From: Floccularia luteovirens
Lineage: Eukaryota; Basidiomycota; Agaricomycetes; Agaricales; Squamanitaceae
NCBI GenBank assembly: GCA_009739215.1
Contig: VSJF01000003.1
Location: 186,001 to 250,000, forward strand
Direction of reading: 5' to 3'
Length of the DNA: 64,000 nt
Made by a program: the position numbers and the translations under genes. Below, piece after piece: positions 35,388 through 47,190 of this stretch. The stretch's first letter is position 1; the number at the start of each line of letters is the position of its first letter. The notes below the pieces were generated by a model. It ran no database searches, was not told the origin of the DNA, and was given only the letters and a program-made list of their open reading frames with translations.

Positions 35388-36139
35388 CACAAGTGAAACA
35401 AAGAGGACAAGAGGTGTTTTATTTTTCGTCCTGGCTTTGACGACAAAACCGACTACGAACAACCTACACCGGCTTCTGAGCGAGCAGTGTGATGGCTGTG
35501 ACTTGTGGGACTTGCTTCAGCTGGCTTTCAGTGACAATATCGTGACGAACAGTGACGGGAGGTTTAGGAGAGCCGTGTCACAACAAAGAACGATTGTTGA
35601 TAAGGGACTGACCGTGGGAATGAGTTGCATAAGATTTTAAATTTATGATTGTACTCTTTACAAGTTGACCATCTGTTGGTCGTCTTAGTACTTGGGTTAT
35701 CCTTTTTATAAATCTGTTCCCATCAATTGGTGTCCAGCAAATCAACCAAGATGTACTTTTTAGAATTCTATCGCTTTCAATGATTCCTTCGCTTCCTTTC
35801 TTGTAAAAGAACCACCGGCACTGAACAGCAAAGCACCGCTTTGTTGACTGTCGCTATGACATTCTCATGCCAATCACCCATTTGACACCATGAATCATCC
35901 CATGCCCTCCAGTTTTTGATCCCTGAACTCTATTTATGAAAGCGGGATGGTATACAATTACTCCACAAGGGACAATGGTATGCCGATAAAAATTGCAGTT
36001 TCACCCCCGCTGTTCGGAATTTATCCAAACACAGCCCAGGTTGTTTTGGTTTCAGACATTGATGTGTATAGATTGCAGGATGTATACAAATCTTGTACAA
36101 GGAGAATGGTGAATAATTGTTAACATCGATAACTAAATC
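35388..36139. other. Promoter of the basic-region gene and 3' flank of the F-box gene
   Basis: No coding sequence supported. Both flanking genes are on the minus strand. Confidence 0.5.
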
Positions 36140-37495
36140 TTACAGAAGTCGAGGAAGAGGACTACCGAACCTAACAGTCCCTTGTAACCCTTGTTCAAAC
36201 ATCTCACGCAAGCTAATTTGGTCCCGAGAGTGCGAATGATATCGGAATCGCACATAAACGTTTCGAAGCATCGTAATACGCTTTCCATTGGTTTCACATA
36301 ACGTTGTGATATTTTTTTTCCACCGAGATGCTATCATTTTACTCAGCTTGCCGTCCTCTGCATTAACACAGCGTTCAAGGCTGATCCGCTCAAGCCGTGG
36401 GCACAGCACCTCTTCTTCTACTGTTTTATCACAGCTGAGGGCCATTATCAATTTGTCATCAAAGTTTTCCACGTCATTATATCCACTTGCAGGCAAGACA
36501 TCCGTGTATATGTGGAGATTGGCAAGAGAAGGTGATAAGTGGCGGAGGCAATCCAACAACTGACTGCTGGACATGAACAGGTTGCGAATGATGAATGTTT
36601 CAATTTGAAATGTCGTACGGGCCAAATACGCCACTAGCTCTGTCGAAATTCGGGGATGCCAAGGCAGTGATCCTTCATAGATCAATTCCAAGCTTGTCAA
36701 GGTTGGAGTTACGATGGTCTGGAAGAAATAATTCATGTCTTTTGTGGTTATAACGCTCAGCGTTCGAAGACTCCTACAAACCGTGGTGGTAGTCGGCTGT
36801 GATGCTTTCGAAGCATTAACAGCAACGTGGCATTCAACCAACTTGGGGGTGAGTTCAAGGATTTTCAATGCTTGGATATCCGAGATTGTGTGTGTCATAT
36901 AAATATGGGTTAGTTGCGACCAAGGAAGTAACTGGTATTCAAGAAGCAAGGTGGAGCTGCTGTCGTGGATCTGGCGTATGCCTGGTGCGCAAGCGATCAG
37001 GGAGGTAAGCCATGGACGCATCGGCCCTACTTCATCGAAGTCGATTCTCTCCAACATAGGAGCCTTTAGATTGCTCGGGAATTTTGGGAAAGGGTGGAAA
37101 ATCATGTCAACTGATAAATGAAGGGTTTTCCATCGATGAATTTCCGCAAGGAGTGTGGTGAGCGGCTCATCCAGAATGGAGGGATCATGATATTTGATAA
37201 CTAATGATATTGTTAGGGGGCGGTTCCCAGAAAGTTGAAGCCATTGTAAAAGCAAAGGTTGGGATGGTGTCGACCCTGTTCCTCTGATAACAACCTCGAG
37301 GGAAGTCCATAGGCCGGGTGTCGATAACGCGATGGCTCTCCACCATCTACACACCTCGCATAGATTAGTCACAGCTTCTATTCCCGCCATTGTTGATCCT
37401 ATGTGGGAAGTAAGGAAAACATTTTCCAGGATCTCCGCAGGGAGGTCATATATTGTCAATCTTTTTTTGACGAAGCTTGTATATACGTCATCCAT
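36140..37495 (-). CDS. F-box protein
   Basis: Intronless 451-codon gene, start ATG at 37495. An F-box lies near residues 12-55: LTIYDLPAEILENVFLTS, then EVCRWWRAIALSTPGLWTSL. This is the typical Agaricomycete form (LP.E.L..IF... VC..WR.IAL.TP.LW). The rest is leucine-rich and repetitive (WLQLSGNRPLTISL, LERIDFDEVG, LKILELTP, LTSLELIYEG), probably a degenerate LRR fold used for substrate recognition. F-box proteins link substrates to SCF ubiquitin ligases through Skp1. Such genes are highly expanded in these fungi and the target is unknown. Confidence 0.9.
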   Translation of the reverse strand: MDDVYTSFVKKRLTIYDLPAEILENVFLTSHIGSTMAGIEAVTNLCEVCRWWRAIALSTPGLWTSLEVVIRGTGSTPSQPLLLQWLQLSGNRPLTISLVIKYHDPSILDEPLTTLLAEIHRWKTLHLSVDMIFHPFPKFPSNLKAPMLERIDFDEVGPMRPWLTSLIACAPGIRQIHDSSSTLLLEYQLLPWSQLTHIYMTHTISDIQALKILELTPKLVECHVAVNASKASQPTTTTVCRSLRTLSVITTKDMNYFFQTIVTPTLTSLELIYEGSLPWHPRISTELVAYLARTTFQIETFIIRNLFMSSSQLLDCLRHLSPSLANLHIYTDVLPASGYNDVENFDDKLIMALSCDKTVEEEVLCPRLERISLERCVNAEDGKLSKMIASRWKKNITTLCETNGKRITMLRNVYVRFRYHSHSRDQISLREMFEQGLQGTVRFGSPLPRLL

Positions 37496-38602
37496 GCATA
37501 TATAGGAGATAATTTCGAAAAAAAAGTAGGACGCCTGTTGAATTCGATCTGCAAGTCTACGGGAAGCGAGGGCTAGTACAAACTAACAGCCTGAGCAAGG
37601 GTCATCACAACTATCAGTTAATTCTGTCCGGGCAGGAAATGGGCAACTTAACTTATCCGACTCAAAATGAGCCCAGTGCCGCTACTGAGTTCTGCTTTGT
37701 GAGAAATTCAACGGCAAGGAAGTAAACGTTCAAACTTGGGGGGAGCAAGGATCATATGAAAAGATAGCGCCTTTCGGCCGTAAAGTGGGTGATGTTGAAC
37801 AATTTTCATCATATTAGGACAATCTTTATATGTACATGTCTAGAAAGGGCTGACATGTGAATGGTAATGGGGCGTATGTTACTTAGGGAAGCAAGTGGTA
37901 AGTGTAGAAAGATGAACAGTATACGAAGCGGATGGTGCCGCTATAATTAGAAAAAAGGCTACAACTCTAAATAAAGGGGTTCATACTTAAAATTTAAAAC
38001 TTGGCTCGTTGATTTAGTTGGTTCATGTCTCACAAAGGAAGTCGTAAATTTTTTAGGAGCAAATTCCTCAATATCGAACACACAAAACAATTTGTCTTAT
38101 TTCATTTCCACCACCCATAATACGTATACCGCATCCTAAGAAGTATACATATTCCCAGTTTTTTGAACCAAATGGAAGTTATCACTTGGTAAGATTGTTT
38201 AGTGGAATCTCCACATGCAGCAGTTCAAACCCACAGCCGATGGGCGTGGCAGTGCTATTCCACCCCGAAAACATAGGGACATAGGGGTTGAGGCTAATGG
38301 TTCATTATAAATGTGTGATGGGTGTTTCGGATTACACAGAGCGTGAGTAAGCGCTGGTTGTCAGCACTCAGCCGTTGCTCTGGTGTGAGTGTGATGTCGA
38401 AATTCCATTAAATGAGGCGGCACGAGATGAAAATGGGCTCTCTCGATTGTCATCAGAGTCCTGACTGATAGTATTAAGCGTTGATTTGCAATAATTTGTT
38501 AAAAATCAGGGGCTGGATAGAATGGTAGTGTACAAATCCGTGTACTGAATCGGAATTTTATAATGACATGAGAATAATCCGAGAATGATACCAACTTTCC
38601 CG
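37496..38602. other. Promoter of the F-box gene and 3' flank of MIF2
   Basis: 1.1 kb with no supported gene on either strand. Confidence 0.5.
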
Positions 38603-40608
38603 TCAGATTGTTGTTGTCATTGCCCTCTTATTAGAGTGATGTGAAGGGTTTCCATCTGGGTTTACTGTACCGGTTGCTACCGCACTCGAACCGCGATGTA
38701 CCGACTTATGCCTGCTGGAAGACCTTCCAGTATCTTGCTTAGATGCAAAACTAGCACCATTTTCATCGTTCTTCACAACTTCACGTGCTTGTGCGAAGAA
38801 GAGTTTGGCATCACGTTCCGCGATGTTTTCTATGAAATAAACATTTCCTAAAGAGAATGTTGGCATCAATACTTTGTAAGATGTGGTTGAAATACCTCGT
38901 GGAACCATAAACATTCCCCCTGTGGCGAGAATCATAGATGTTTCATGTATTTTCAGGTTTACGGCACCTTCTATGACATAAAAAACCTGCAGTAGACTGT
39001 AAGTATCTGATCAGCTTGGAAAGACGGGACTAGATATACATATGTGTTATCCTTGGCCCCTTTGCTAGGTTTCCGTCCACGAGGAGGAATAATAAGTTGA
39101 CCAGCTGCAACAAAATCACCATCACCAAATATCTTTTGAAATGACCATCCGTTATCGGCTGCCATTCTCGTTTGAACCATTTTTTTTGTCCAAGCAATTC
39201 CTTATAGAAAGTATTAGCTTTTGTTACTGGAAGATTACTGGGACGTACTTCTCTGACACACGTCTTGGTTCTCATAACTCCAAACGGTGCCCGATGCTGG
39301 GGTGTCATCATCCCAACCTTCTTCGGGGTCCCGTACAAGAGCGACGCTTGACGGTCCTTTGCTCTTACTTCTGGCACGCGTTGAACCACGTTTGCGCTTA
39401 TTGGCAATACCCAATCGCACCGGATCCTCTTTAGGTATGCGCCGAATTTCCTTTATTACTGGTACGTAGACCGGACCAGACGATTCCCTTTTGCCATAGA
39501 CCAACTTTTCTCCTCGCCACCATTCCAGAGGTGCATAGTGCTCTCGTGCACTCCTTCGTACACCTTCTCGATGGGCTGGATAAATGTTAAGTTATGGTTT
39601 GACGAAAGTGGAAAGGAACTAACGTCGATTCTCTTTCTTGGATCTACTCTTAACCACAACGCTCTGCCGCTCTTTAGTGTGTTTGGCTTTTTTGGATTTC
39701 GGTTGCTGAACTTCAGGCTCATTCATTTCTTCTGTATCAGATCCTTCACCAATGTCCTGCAAGCCCTCAGCAATCTCATTTTCAGCCTCATCATTCTCCA
39801 CCGGATCATCCATTTCTTCGGGGAGTGATCTTCTTTTGCCTTTACTTCGTCTGGTGGAGGTACTGTTGTCTTCTACTGTATCTCGATGGCCATTGATACG
39901 TGGAGTTGCTTCATTGTCATCATCGTCCTGGTCCATTGCAGAGAAACTAGTTTGATTTTGAGATAAATCTTCTTGTTGTCCATAATCCTCAAAGTCATTA
40001 TTCCCTGCATCATAGTCACCAGCAAAACCGCCGCCCCCATCATCGGAATCTGAGTCTACAGCCATGTTAGTAGTCGAGTTCCGTAGTCTCGACGGTCCTG
40101 GTCCAGCATTATTCACTGCTCTTTGATGTGAGGTCTGTCGATGTGGTGAAGGTATATTGTCATAGTCGATGTCGGATGTACGTGCCACTAGTCGCCCAGA
40201 TGACCCAACGCGACTCAGATGTGAGGGAGTACTAGGTGGTCGCACGTCAGAGAAGTAGCGGAGTGGACCTGTGGTACATTAGTATGTAGCTTGCGTATGA
40301 CGATAATATATGAACTCACTATCATCCAATTCCATTGACATTTCTCCGTTCTCATCATCTGACTCATTCATCGGAAATGGCGTCTGTTGCTTAGACTTTC
40401 TCCCTTTCGGCTTAGGCGGAGTACGCTTATCCGCCTGTTGTAATATCTCCTCAAATGGCTCAAATCCATCAGACTTGCGTTCAACATGTTGCACTGCGAT
40501 ACCCGTCTTTTTCCCAACTTCGGGATTGTCACCTCGATAAGGGATATGCGCCTTTTGTAGACCACGGCGCGAGTTGCCTAGACTGCTCTTGCGTGCGGAA
40601 CTTGGCAT
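38603..40608 (-). CDS. MIF2: Kinetochore protein Mif2/CENP-C
   Basis: Inner-kinetochore protein that binds the CENP-A nucleosome and recruits the Mis12 complex. It starts MPSSARKSSLGNSRRGLQ (40608 down). The N-terminal conserved part has HIPYRGDNPEVGKKTGIAV and DGFEPFEEILQQAD. A long acidic/Ser-rich disordered region follows. The CENP-C motif RRSAREHYAPLEWWRGEKL lies near 39500-39560. After a basic stretch (LGIANKRKRGSTRARSK) comes the dimerising cupin domain: ETSMILATGGMFMVPRG joined over an intron to NVYFIENIAERDAKLFFAQAR (about 38770-38970). It ends at 38603. Six or more introns of about 50 nt are needed. All three landmarks of the family are present in the right order. Confidence 0.92.
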
Positions 40609-40745
40609 CCTGGAAGACAAGAATGGAGAGCGGGTGTCGAATGTTGTCCAAGCAGAATTGGGTACTGACCGTGGGAACCAAACGATAATACAACGCGACG
40701 CGCTTGGCTTTGTTTGGCTGGACCTTCCCGATTCACGCGCTAAAG
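40609..40745. promoter_or_regulatory. Shared divergent promoter MIF2 / MTU1
   Basis: 137 bp separate the MIF2 ATG (40608, minus) from the MTU1 ATG (40746, plus). All promoter elements and both 5' UTRs must lie here or overlap the neighbour's coding sequence. No TATA box is seen. Confidence 0.6.
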
Positions 40746-42365
40746 ATGGCTGCCATCTGGGCATCCACAAGAACATCCTGGAAAAAATATTTGCGTTCAT
40801 ATGCCACAGAAGCAAGAACATTCGGTCCTAGAAGAGGAGATCGAGGTGTGCATTCTCTTCTATGTTTTTCACTCATAACTTATAGATATCAGTGGTCGTA
40901 GGAATGTCTGGTGGTGTCGATTCTTCAGTCACAGCAATGTTGTTAGCACAGCAGGTTAGTCTTTAGCACTCCAGAAGAAGCATATTTTCTTAAAACATGA
41001 GCTAGGACTTTGACTTATCCGCCGTTTTTATGCGCAATTGGGACACCCGTGACGAATCAGGGACGGATAAAGGTTGTGAATGGGAAAAAGATTGGGAAGA
41101 TGTACAACGTGTTTGTAAAACACTTGATCTGCCCTGCGAACTTGTAAGGATGGTACCAGAATCTGTTATTGTAGCTGAGCAATCGTTAGGTTGACTTGTC
41201 TCGTGAATATTGGAACAGAGTGTTTGAGCCTTCACTTTTGCAATGGGAGAGCGGCGTCACACCAAATCCTGATGTATGGTGTAACAAGTAAGTTATCAAC
41301 CTGTTCTGAGCAGGATCCCTAACATTGTAACCTGTAGAGAGATTAAGTTTGGTGCTCTACTCGACCGTCTATCAATACACCATTATTCGCTGAAGGACGC
41401 TTGGATCGCTACTGGTAATTGATATTTTTATCTTTCATCCCATTTCAATTCACACATCTAAGGGCATTATGCAAGAAAAGCTTGGCATTCTAATAACGGT
41501 TCTCCTCGCCCACGACTCCTGCAAGCAGTAGATAAACAAAAGGACCAAACGTATTATCTTTCTTCAATGTCGGAAGCAAGTCTGAATCGGGCTCTGTTTC
41601 CCATCGGACATCTTACAAAACCTGAAGTACGCGAACTAGCAAAGAAACATAGCCTAGTGACTGCGGAAAGGCCGGATAGCGTTGGTCTATGTTTCGTGGG
41701 AGAGAGGGGGAAATTTAGCAACTTTCTTTGTTAGTATCTCTTACTTGGCTACTGAGCCCTGTTAATTACCGCTTTTCCTTATCAGCATCATATATTCGTC
41801 CTAATCCTGGACCTATTATTGATCGGATATCTGGCAAGACAATCGGGCAGCATAAAGGCCTTTGGAACTATACACTTGGGGAAAAAGCTCGAATACCAGG
41901 GATGCCACAGAAGATGTTCGTTGAATCCAAAGAGCCAGTATCCAATGTGGTGTATGTTGTTCCTGGAGGGTTAGTGAATCTATCTGAAAACTCGTCTGAA
42001 AACTCATTTGATCTATACATATAGAGACCACTCATTATTATATAAGTCTACTCTCCATGCACATAATTTTCAATGGATATGGAGCGACCACGTCCCTCAA
42101 GGCATTGATAGTACGAAAGGTTATCGTGCACAGGTTATGCACCGATATCGCATGGAACCAGTCCCTTGCACTGTTCATAGGTAGAATTCCCTTTCATTAT
42201 GCTAGCGACAATCACTGATCATCACTGACTAACAGAGTTCCAGATGCTTCTATCATAATTACATGTGATGAACCCGAGAAATCAATTTCTCCAGGTCAAG
42301 TAGCAGCAATCTATGATGGAGACTGGTGTCTCGGTTGTGGAATTATCGTAAAAACGGAGTGGTGA
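40746..42365 (+). CDS. SLM3: Mitochondrial tRNA-specific 2-thiouridylase
   Basis: MnmA/MTU1-type enzyme that thiolates U34 of mitochondrial tRNAs for Lys, Glu and Gln. It starts [20 protein letters not shown], an Arg/Ser-rich presequence, and is followed after an intron by [20 protein letters not shown], the PP-loop (SGGVDSS). Then come [12 protein letters not shown] and [16 protein letters not shown]. The next block, [17 protein letters not shown], holds the first catalytic Cys. [20 protein letters not shown] and [20 protein letters not shown] follow. The second active-site Cys is in [17 protein letters not shown]. The C-terminal beta domain has [46 protein letters not shown], with a stop at 42363-42365. 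One intron (GTACCAG..CGTTAG after LVRM, about 41150-41186) is only 37 nt. Confidence 0.96.
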
Positions 42366-42774
42366 GTTGGGCTCTGTTTCCTCTATACCCTTGTTTATAA
42401 GTTACAATACAGATGCGGAGTTCTACATGGTTCATCTTATTCATACTCTAGACATACAATATCACAGTTACAGTATAACCAATCAAACTCCATTCTGAAA
42501 AGCGCCTCAATCTCAAATCACCCAATAGACAGATGCATCAGGTGGCCCAAGACATTAACTATCTACCTCTATTCAAAGACTAAAGCAGCAAATGTCATGC
42601 GGTATCTTGGCTCCCTTTTAATACCGCTTCACGCCCATATATCCTTCAATAACCCGAATTTGATCCCAAACACTCTGGCTAGTCACAGAAAATCCACGAA
42701 TAGGTCTTTAAATACCCCTTAGTCAGTAAAACAACACAGTACCACGACTTACTCCGAGTCCGACTGCTAAACTA
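42366..42774. other. Intergenic between MTU1 and the CBM1 gene
   Basis: 3' flank of MTU1 and presumed promoter of the CBM1 gene. Nothing else seen. Confidence 0.5.
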
Positions 42775-43333
42775 TGAAAACTTACATATGCATCCGACAA
42801 ATCGTGTCGTTCCTCGCGCTGTCGGGATCTTTTGTCGTATGTCTTCACCCTTCTTAATCTCCGAAACTGACGCCATCCGGTAACAAAAGCTTGCAGATGT
42901 TATCACTGCTCCACCTGCTACGACAACCACAGTTTCATCTCCAACAGGTACCGATTCCTGTTGGGTATGGGTGACAACTACACCTATGCATACTGCCCCA
43001 GTTATAAGAGGTTCCTCCGCACTACTTCGTAAACGGTTTCTTATCATCTCTATCATCTGCACAAGTGGAGCCAATGTGGAGGTGTGCATTTTCAATTTTT
43101 TTAATTAAAATACACGTCAATTCAATAGTTTTTGATGACAGGAATAGGTTGGACGGGACCTGATAGTTGTGGACTAGGTAATAAATGTGTTATGGTCAAC
43201 CCTGTGAGATGTCTGCACTGGATAACTTAGCCTGGCTGACCTTGCTTTATAGTACTATGGGCAGTGCCAACCCATTGATCCAGCAACTGTTGTCACTCAT
43301 TACCAGACAGTAACTATGACGTATTGCGCGTGA
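42775..43333 (+). CDS. Small secreted protein with a CBM1 cellulose-binding module
   Basis: The module is clear across three exon pieces: WSQCGG (ending 43081), GIGWTGPDSCGLGNKCVMVNP (43142-43203) and YYGQCQ (from 43253). That gives the four cysteines and aromatic positions (W, Y-Y) of a fungal CBM1, which binds crystalline cellulose. Introns 43082-43141 and 43204-43252 have good ends. The reading frame runs into a TGA at 43331-43333 after MTYCA, so no catalytic domain follows. Upstream, MKTYICIRQIVSFLALSG (42775) is a plausible signal peptide before a GTATGT donor. The linkage of this exon to the WSQ exon (about 42899-43064) could not be fixed. A Thr/Ser/Pro-rich text (TAPPATTTVSSPTG) in that gap resembles a linker but is in another frame. 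Confidence 0.7.
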
Positions 43334-44382
43334 AGTTGTTATGTGATTGTAGAATTGGAAAACGCTACCCCTCCAAATATGAACGGTAGAGCACCATAAA
43401 ACGACTATATCCTATTAAGATGAGTTCCAATAATCCCTTTTGACAAAATGCAGTGACGGTGTGCAAGGTTGGTCTTGTGCTTGTCTACTTCACCGCCTCT
43501 TGCAATGGCCCGACTGCTCAAAGTGTCGTGACATACGAGGCGTGTTCAAATCAAAGTCAACTTTTGCATGCCGGTTTAGCAGCTGTCCATGAACCTCCAG
43601 CTGTAATTCAACAAACAGTTAAACCACCGATATCGTATGGTAGTGATTCAACGGACAAAACGTATGGACGTTCTCTATATTCTCTAGTTCAATTACACAA
43701 AAAATTCACTGGGACGTTAACAAATCTCCAGTCTACGTTGGCTGAAGTGACAGTTGCCAATGCAGACTAGCAAGGACCTGCGGGTTTACAATAACACCCT
43801 CTGGTTTCAGCTCATCAAGGTGCCATTGAGGGATGGATGTAGAACGACTAATGAAGTCTACATTCTCAAAGTCATTCTCTAGGGAGCTTCCGCGGAGAGA
43901 AAGTACTTTCTGACTATCCTTGCATATGGACTCTTTGTTATGACGGCAAGGATGATCACATCTCAACTTATGGTGTGATCAGTGCCATTCATGATGAGGT
44001 TAGGTGGTCTCATCATGAATGGCATTGATCTCGACTGGATAAACCCGACGCCCCCTGTTTCGACACTAATTAAAGCTAGTACAATTGTCCGAAATCCATT
44101 CGCGTTCGGTCCGAACAAACAACTTATGAATAATCTTGGTTCATATCACGGCTTCATTAGGTTCTTACAAGACATGGAGTTGACTAAGTGAGGATTTGTG
44201 GAATTTGGAGAAAACAAACATTCAAATCAGTTGCCATAAGTTCCCTGAGGAGTGCAACTCCTACAGTACTATTAATTACAAGATAAAGCAATGGCTGAAG
44301 AATTCATCAGTATATAGTACCAGCTCCCTTCCACTGTCAACTATAGCTTTGCCTTGGCTGCAACATCATTCTCATATCTGTC
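43334..44382. other. Gap between CBM1 gene and acyl-CoA ligase, with one hairpin
   Basis: No convincing gene. The plus ORF 43453-43770 lacks an ATG near its start and has no recognised motif. The strong inverted repeat at 43977-44030 is listed separately. Confidence 0.5.
43977..44030. repeat. 22-bp inverted repeat with 10-nt loop
   Basis: The arms 43977-43998 and 44009-44030 pair over 22 bases with one mismatch (GATCAGTGCCATTCATGATG... against its complement). The loop is GTTAGGTGGT. No T-run follows, so it is not a simple terminator-like signal. Confidence 0.75.
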
Positions 44383-46583
44383 TTACAACACCCTCCGTGG
44401 AGTTTTTCCCGTAAGATTCTTTGGGATCTGTGTCAAAACATAATCCGAGTTAGGGTTCACATTTTACAAAAGCCGTACAGTCGCTCACCTCATCCAAAAC
44501 TTCTATTCCGCCCCTAAGCCACTTAAATTTGCTGAGATTTGTCTTATGCCACTCGTCGAGCTCCTGGACTACTGCTGCAGGACCTAACATTCGTCCTGAG
44601 TCCGATAGAACTACCCAAGCGCGAGGAATCCTCTCATCTGAAGTTCTGCCCCCGCTCACTCCAGCGACAGTGCAGTCTGAGATTAACTTTTTTGGGTGTG
44701 CAAACAGTACATTCTCGATTTCAACTGGTGAGATTTGGGATCCCGAAACTTTCAGCGTGTCCTGAAAATTAAGAATGAATAGATTGGGATTTGTTTCATA
44801 TTTGCATTGGCACTACAAACCTTAGCTCGGTCGGCGAAGCTGTCAGTGCTTGTTTAGCAGAGAAAATATGACAAGCTTGCGAGAAGATATTTACAAGAAA
44901 TTTCCATTCTCGTCCACCTTGAATTTATCTCCAGTTCGTAACCATCCATTAATAAAGATTTCCTTCGTAGTTTTCTCATTGTTCCAATAGCCTAGTGCAA
45001 CAATCCCTCCTTTCAGCCACAATTCTCCTGGTTCGTTATAATTCGCCTCGGATCCGTCATCCCGAAGAACACGACATTCCATCCCAGGAAGCAATACTCC
45101 AGCACAAGCAGGAATACGTTTCAGACGCCCACCAAGGGCTCCGGGAAATGGTTGCAAGATTGCAGCAAATGTCTATGTACGTATATCGTAAGGTGGGTGG
45201 ACAAGGCAACAAAAAGCTTGAAAACCTACTGCTTCCGACATTGCATAACCTGAAGTAGATGATAAGCTAACCAGGCTCTGCCGGGTCAAATCAAACGGAG
45301 TGAAATACCTTCAATAAATTGCGCGTTCGTGGGTATGATATTGCTTAGCTTAGAACCTAACTCTTTAGGTAGATATGCAGCTCCGCAAAGCACGTCCTGT
45401 ACCGAGCTGAGGTCTGCATATGCGATTCCGGGATGATGTACAAGTTGATGTACCACTGAAGGAACGAGTGTCAGCACAGAGACCTTATACCTGATCAGAG
45501 CAAGCTATATTTAGACAACATCCATAAAAAGGATAGAAAGGACTAACTTTGGGATTGCAAGCAGCGCTGTTTCAATATCCCACTTCGATAAGATCACTAA
45601 TGTTCCCCGTGCGAGGTGGGCCCGGAAACAATAAGCATGTAGACCAGACGTATGATGCATCGGTAAGTATCCTAACATCACAGGTATTCCGTCTGGCCCA
45701 GGAGCTGGCGGCGGCTAATCGGCTCATTCAGCATTTTGCTTAATCAATTCGATTGGCTGCTAATACTCACAGTATAAACTTCCTTAGAAGCCTCATAAAA
45801 AACAATAGTTTGCCCCAGCGAGTACATAAGGTTCCCATGAGAGATCATGACAGCTGTCGCTTCATTCAGTACTCACGAATTGATTAAAATCAACTGAAGA
45901 TAACCTTTAGGCAAGCCACTCGTACCGATGGAGAACACGAGATAAGCTAGTGTATTTTTCGTCGCTGGTCGTACTTCGAGGCGAGGAATGCGTTTGGTGC
46001 GGACATTATCGATCATACTCGACAGACTTTTATACCCTGCTGCATGCCCGCCCATTACATAGATCCTGTCCAAAGAAAGTCCCACCTCTTCTGCCACCGG
46101 AAGTACAGCAGCTATGCAACTGGTATGGACAAATAGCCTGGTTACTTTAGAAAGTGAGAGAGCATGGTTCAGCTCAAACCGAGTGGAATGGGCTGAAATC
46201 AATGAAAATGGAGTTGTAATTGCGAGACATGCTTGAACAACCGTAGGGTAATCCTACCATGCAATCAAGTTACTTGATGTATCGGGCCGCACCCATGATG
46301 AATTTTTAGCACCTACCATGCAATTCACACTGATGATACCAATAATCTCGCCATCCTCACCACGTAGTCCAAGTCCTCCTTCAACGACAGGTGTACCTAG
46401 CGCAGTTGCCAGATCATACACCTGGTCAACAAATTCCCGGTATTTCCTTTTCTCTCCTGTAACAGGGTCGATGTGAAAAACGAAGTCATCCCACTGTGTC
46501 TGATCAGGACGGTTGAAGAAGAAATGGTGTACGTTCACATCTGGCAAAGAAGGAACGTCAGGATAAGGAGATTTGAGGTACAT
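44383..46583 (-). CDS. Acyl-CoA synthetase / 4-coumarate-CoA-ligase-like AMP-binding enzyme
   Basis: ANL-superfamily enzyme activating a carboxylic acid as AMP ester, then CoA thioester. It starts MYLKSPYPDVPSLPDVNVHHF (46583 down). The P-loop-like motif LVFSIGTSGLPK (about 45905-45940) continues after an intron into AVMISHGNLMYS. Next are LGYLPMHHTSGLHAYCF, VSVLTLVPSVVHQL, SSVQDVLCGAAYLPKELGSKL, CYRV-type text with EPGELWLKGGIVALGYWNN, and the adenylation signature GWLRTGDKFKVDENG. FADRAK and TLKVSGSQISPVEIENVL follow. The last exon begins IPKNLTGKTPRRVL (44383-44425), carrying the catalytic Lys of the C-terminal domain. The final exon is found only after removing the intron at about 44426-44486. 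The substrate (phenylpropanoid, medium or long chain) cannot be decided. Confidence 0.9.
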
Positions 46584-47190
46584 CGCGCAAAGATAAGAAG
46601 TACATTGTACGAATGTTCATATACTGCTGCGATGATACTGGGATCAAGTTTCATGGCGGGAAGACGGCTACAGGGATACTCGATACCGGGTAAACATTGT
46701 CAGGAGCTAAGTATCTGATATCTAAGGGTTGATAAAGGCCAGAACAAGAAGGTTATGGTGTCCGTGTGTTCTGGAATGCCGAGTAAGCCCTGACATTGCT
46801 GATGCGTTCTTTAATGGCTTGGTGGTCAAAACTCGACATGATCTTTGCGTGTATGTCCCTCTCATAACACGGACATTCCAGGTATGATGGTGATGGTTGT
46901 TATAACCAACAATCGATGGTTTGATTGGTACGTTATATACAAGCGCTACACGTCTTGAAACAAAATATACACGAAAATTATAATAGCAACAGTGAATTGC
47001 AATGGACAATGAAAAATTCAAAAAAATCAACAAATTTAGAGAAATGTGTAAAAAAAAATTGTAAAATATTGGTGTACTGCACTCAATCATCTATATATCG
47101 CGTGTTGTTTGATTTGACTGTCCAAAGATAACATGTAAATGCAACAAGTAGACAAAATATGTACTTTTTCCATAAGTATATGCGCACATG
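46584..47190. other. Promoter of the CoA ligase and 3' flank of the CTL gene
   Basis: A-rich around 46980-47070 (several A runs of 7-9). No gene seen. Confidence 0.5.

Noticed and set aside
42772..43089. Minus ORF opposite the CBM1 gene
   Set aside because: It is a shadow. The plus strand carries the clear CBM1 exons with good splice sites.
43453..43770. Plus ORF downstream of the CBM1 gene as a possible catalytic domain
   Set aside because: Joining it to the CBM1 exons through GTAACT and ATGCAG puts a stop codon at the junction, and no glycosidase motif is visible.
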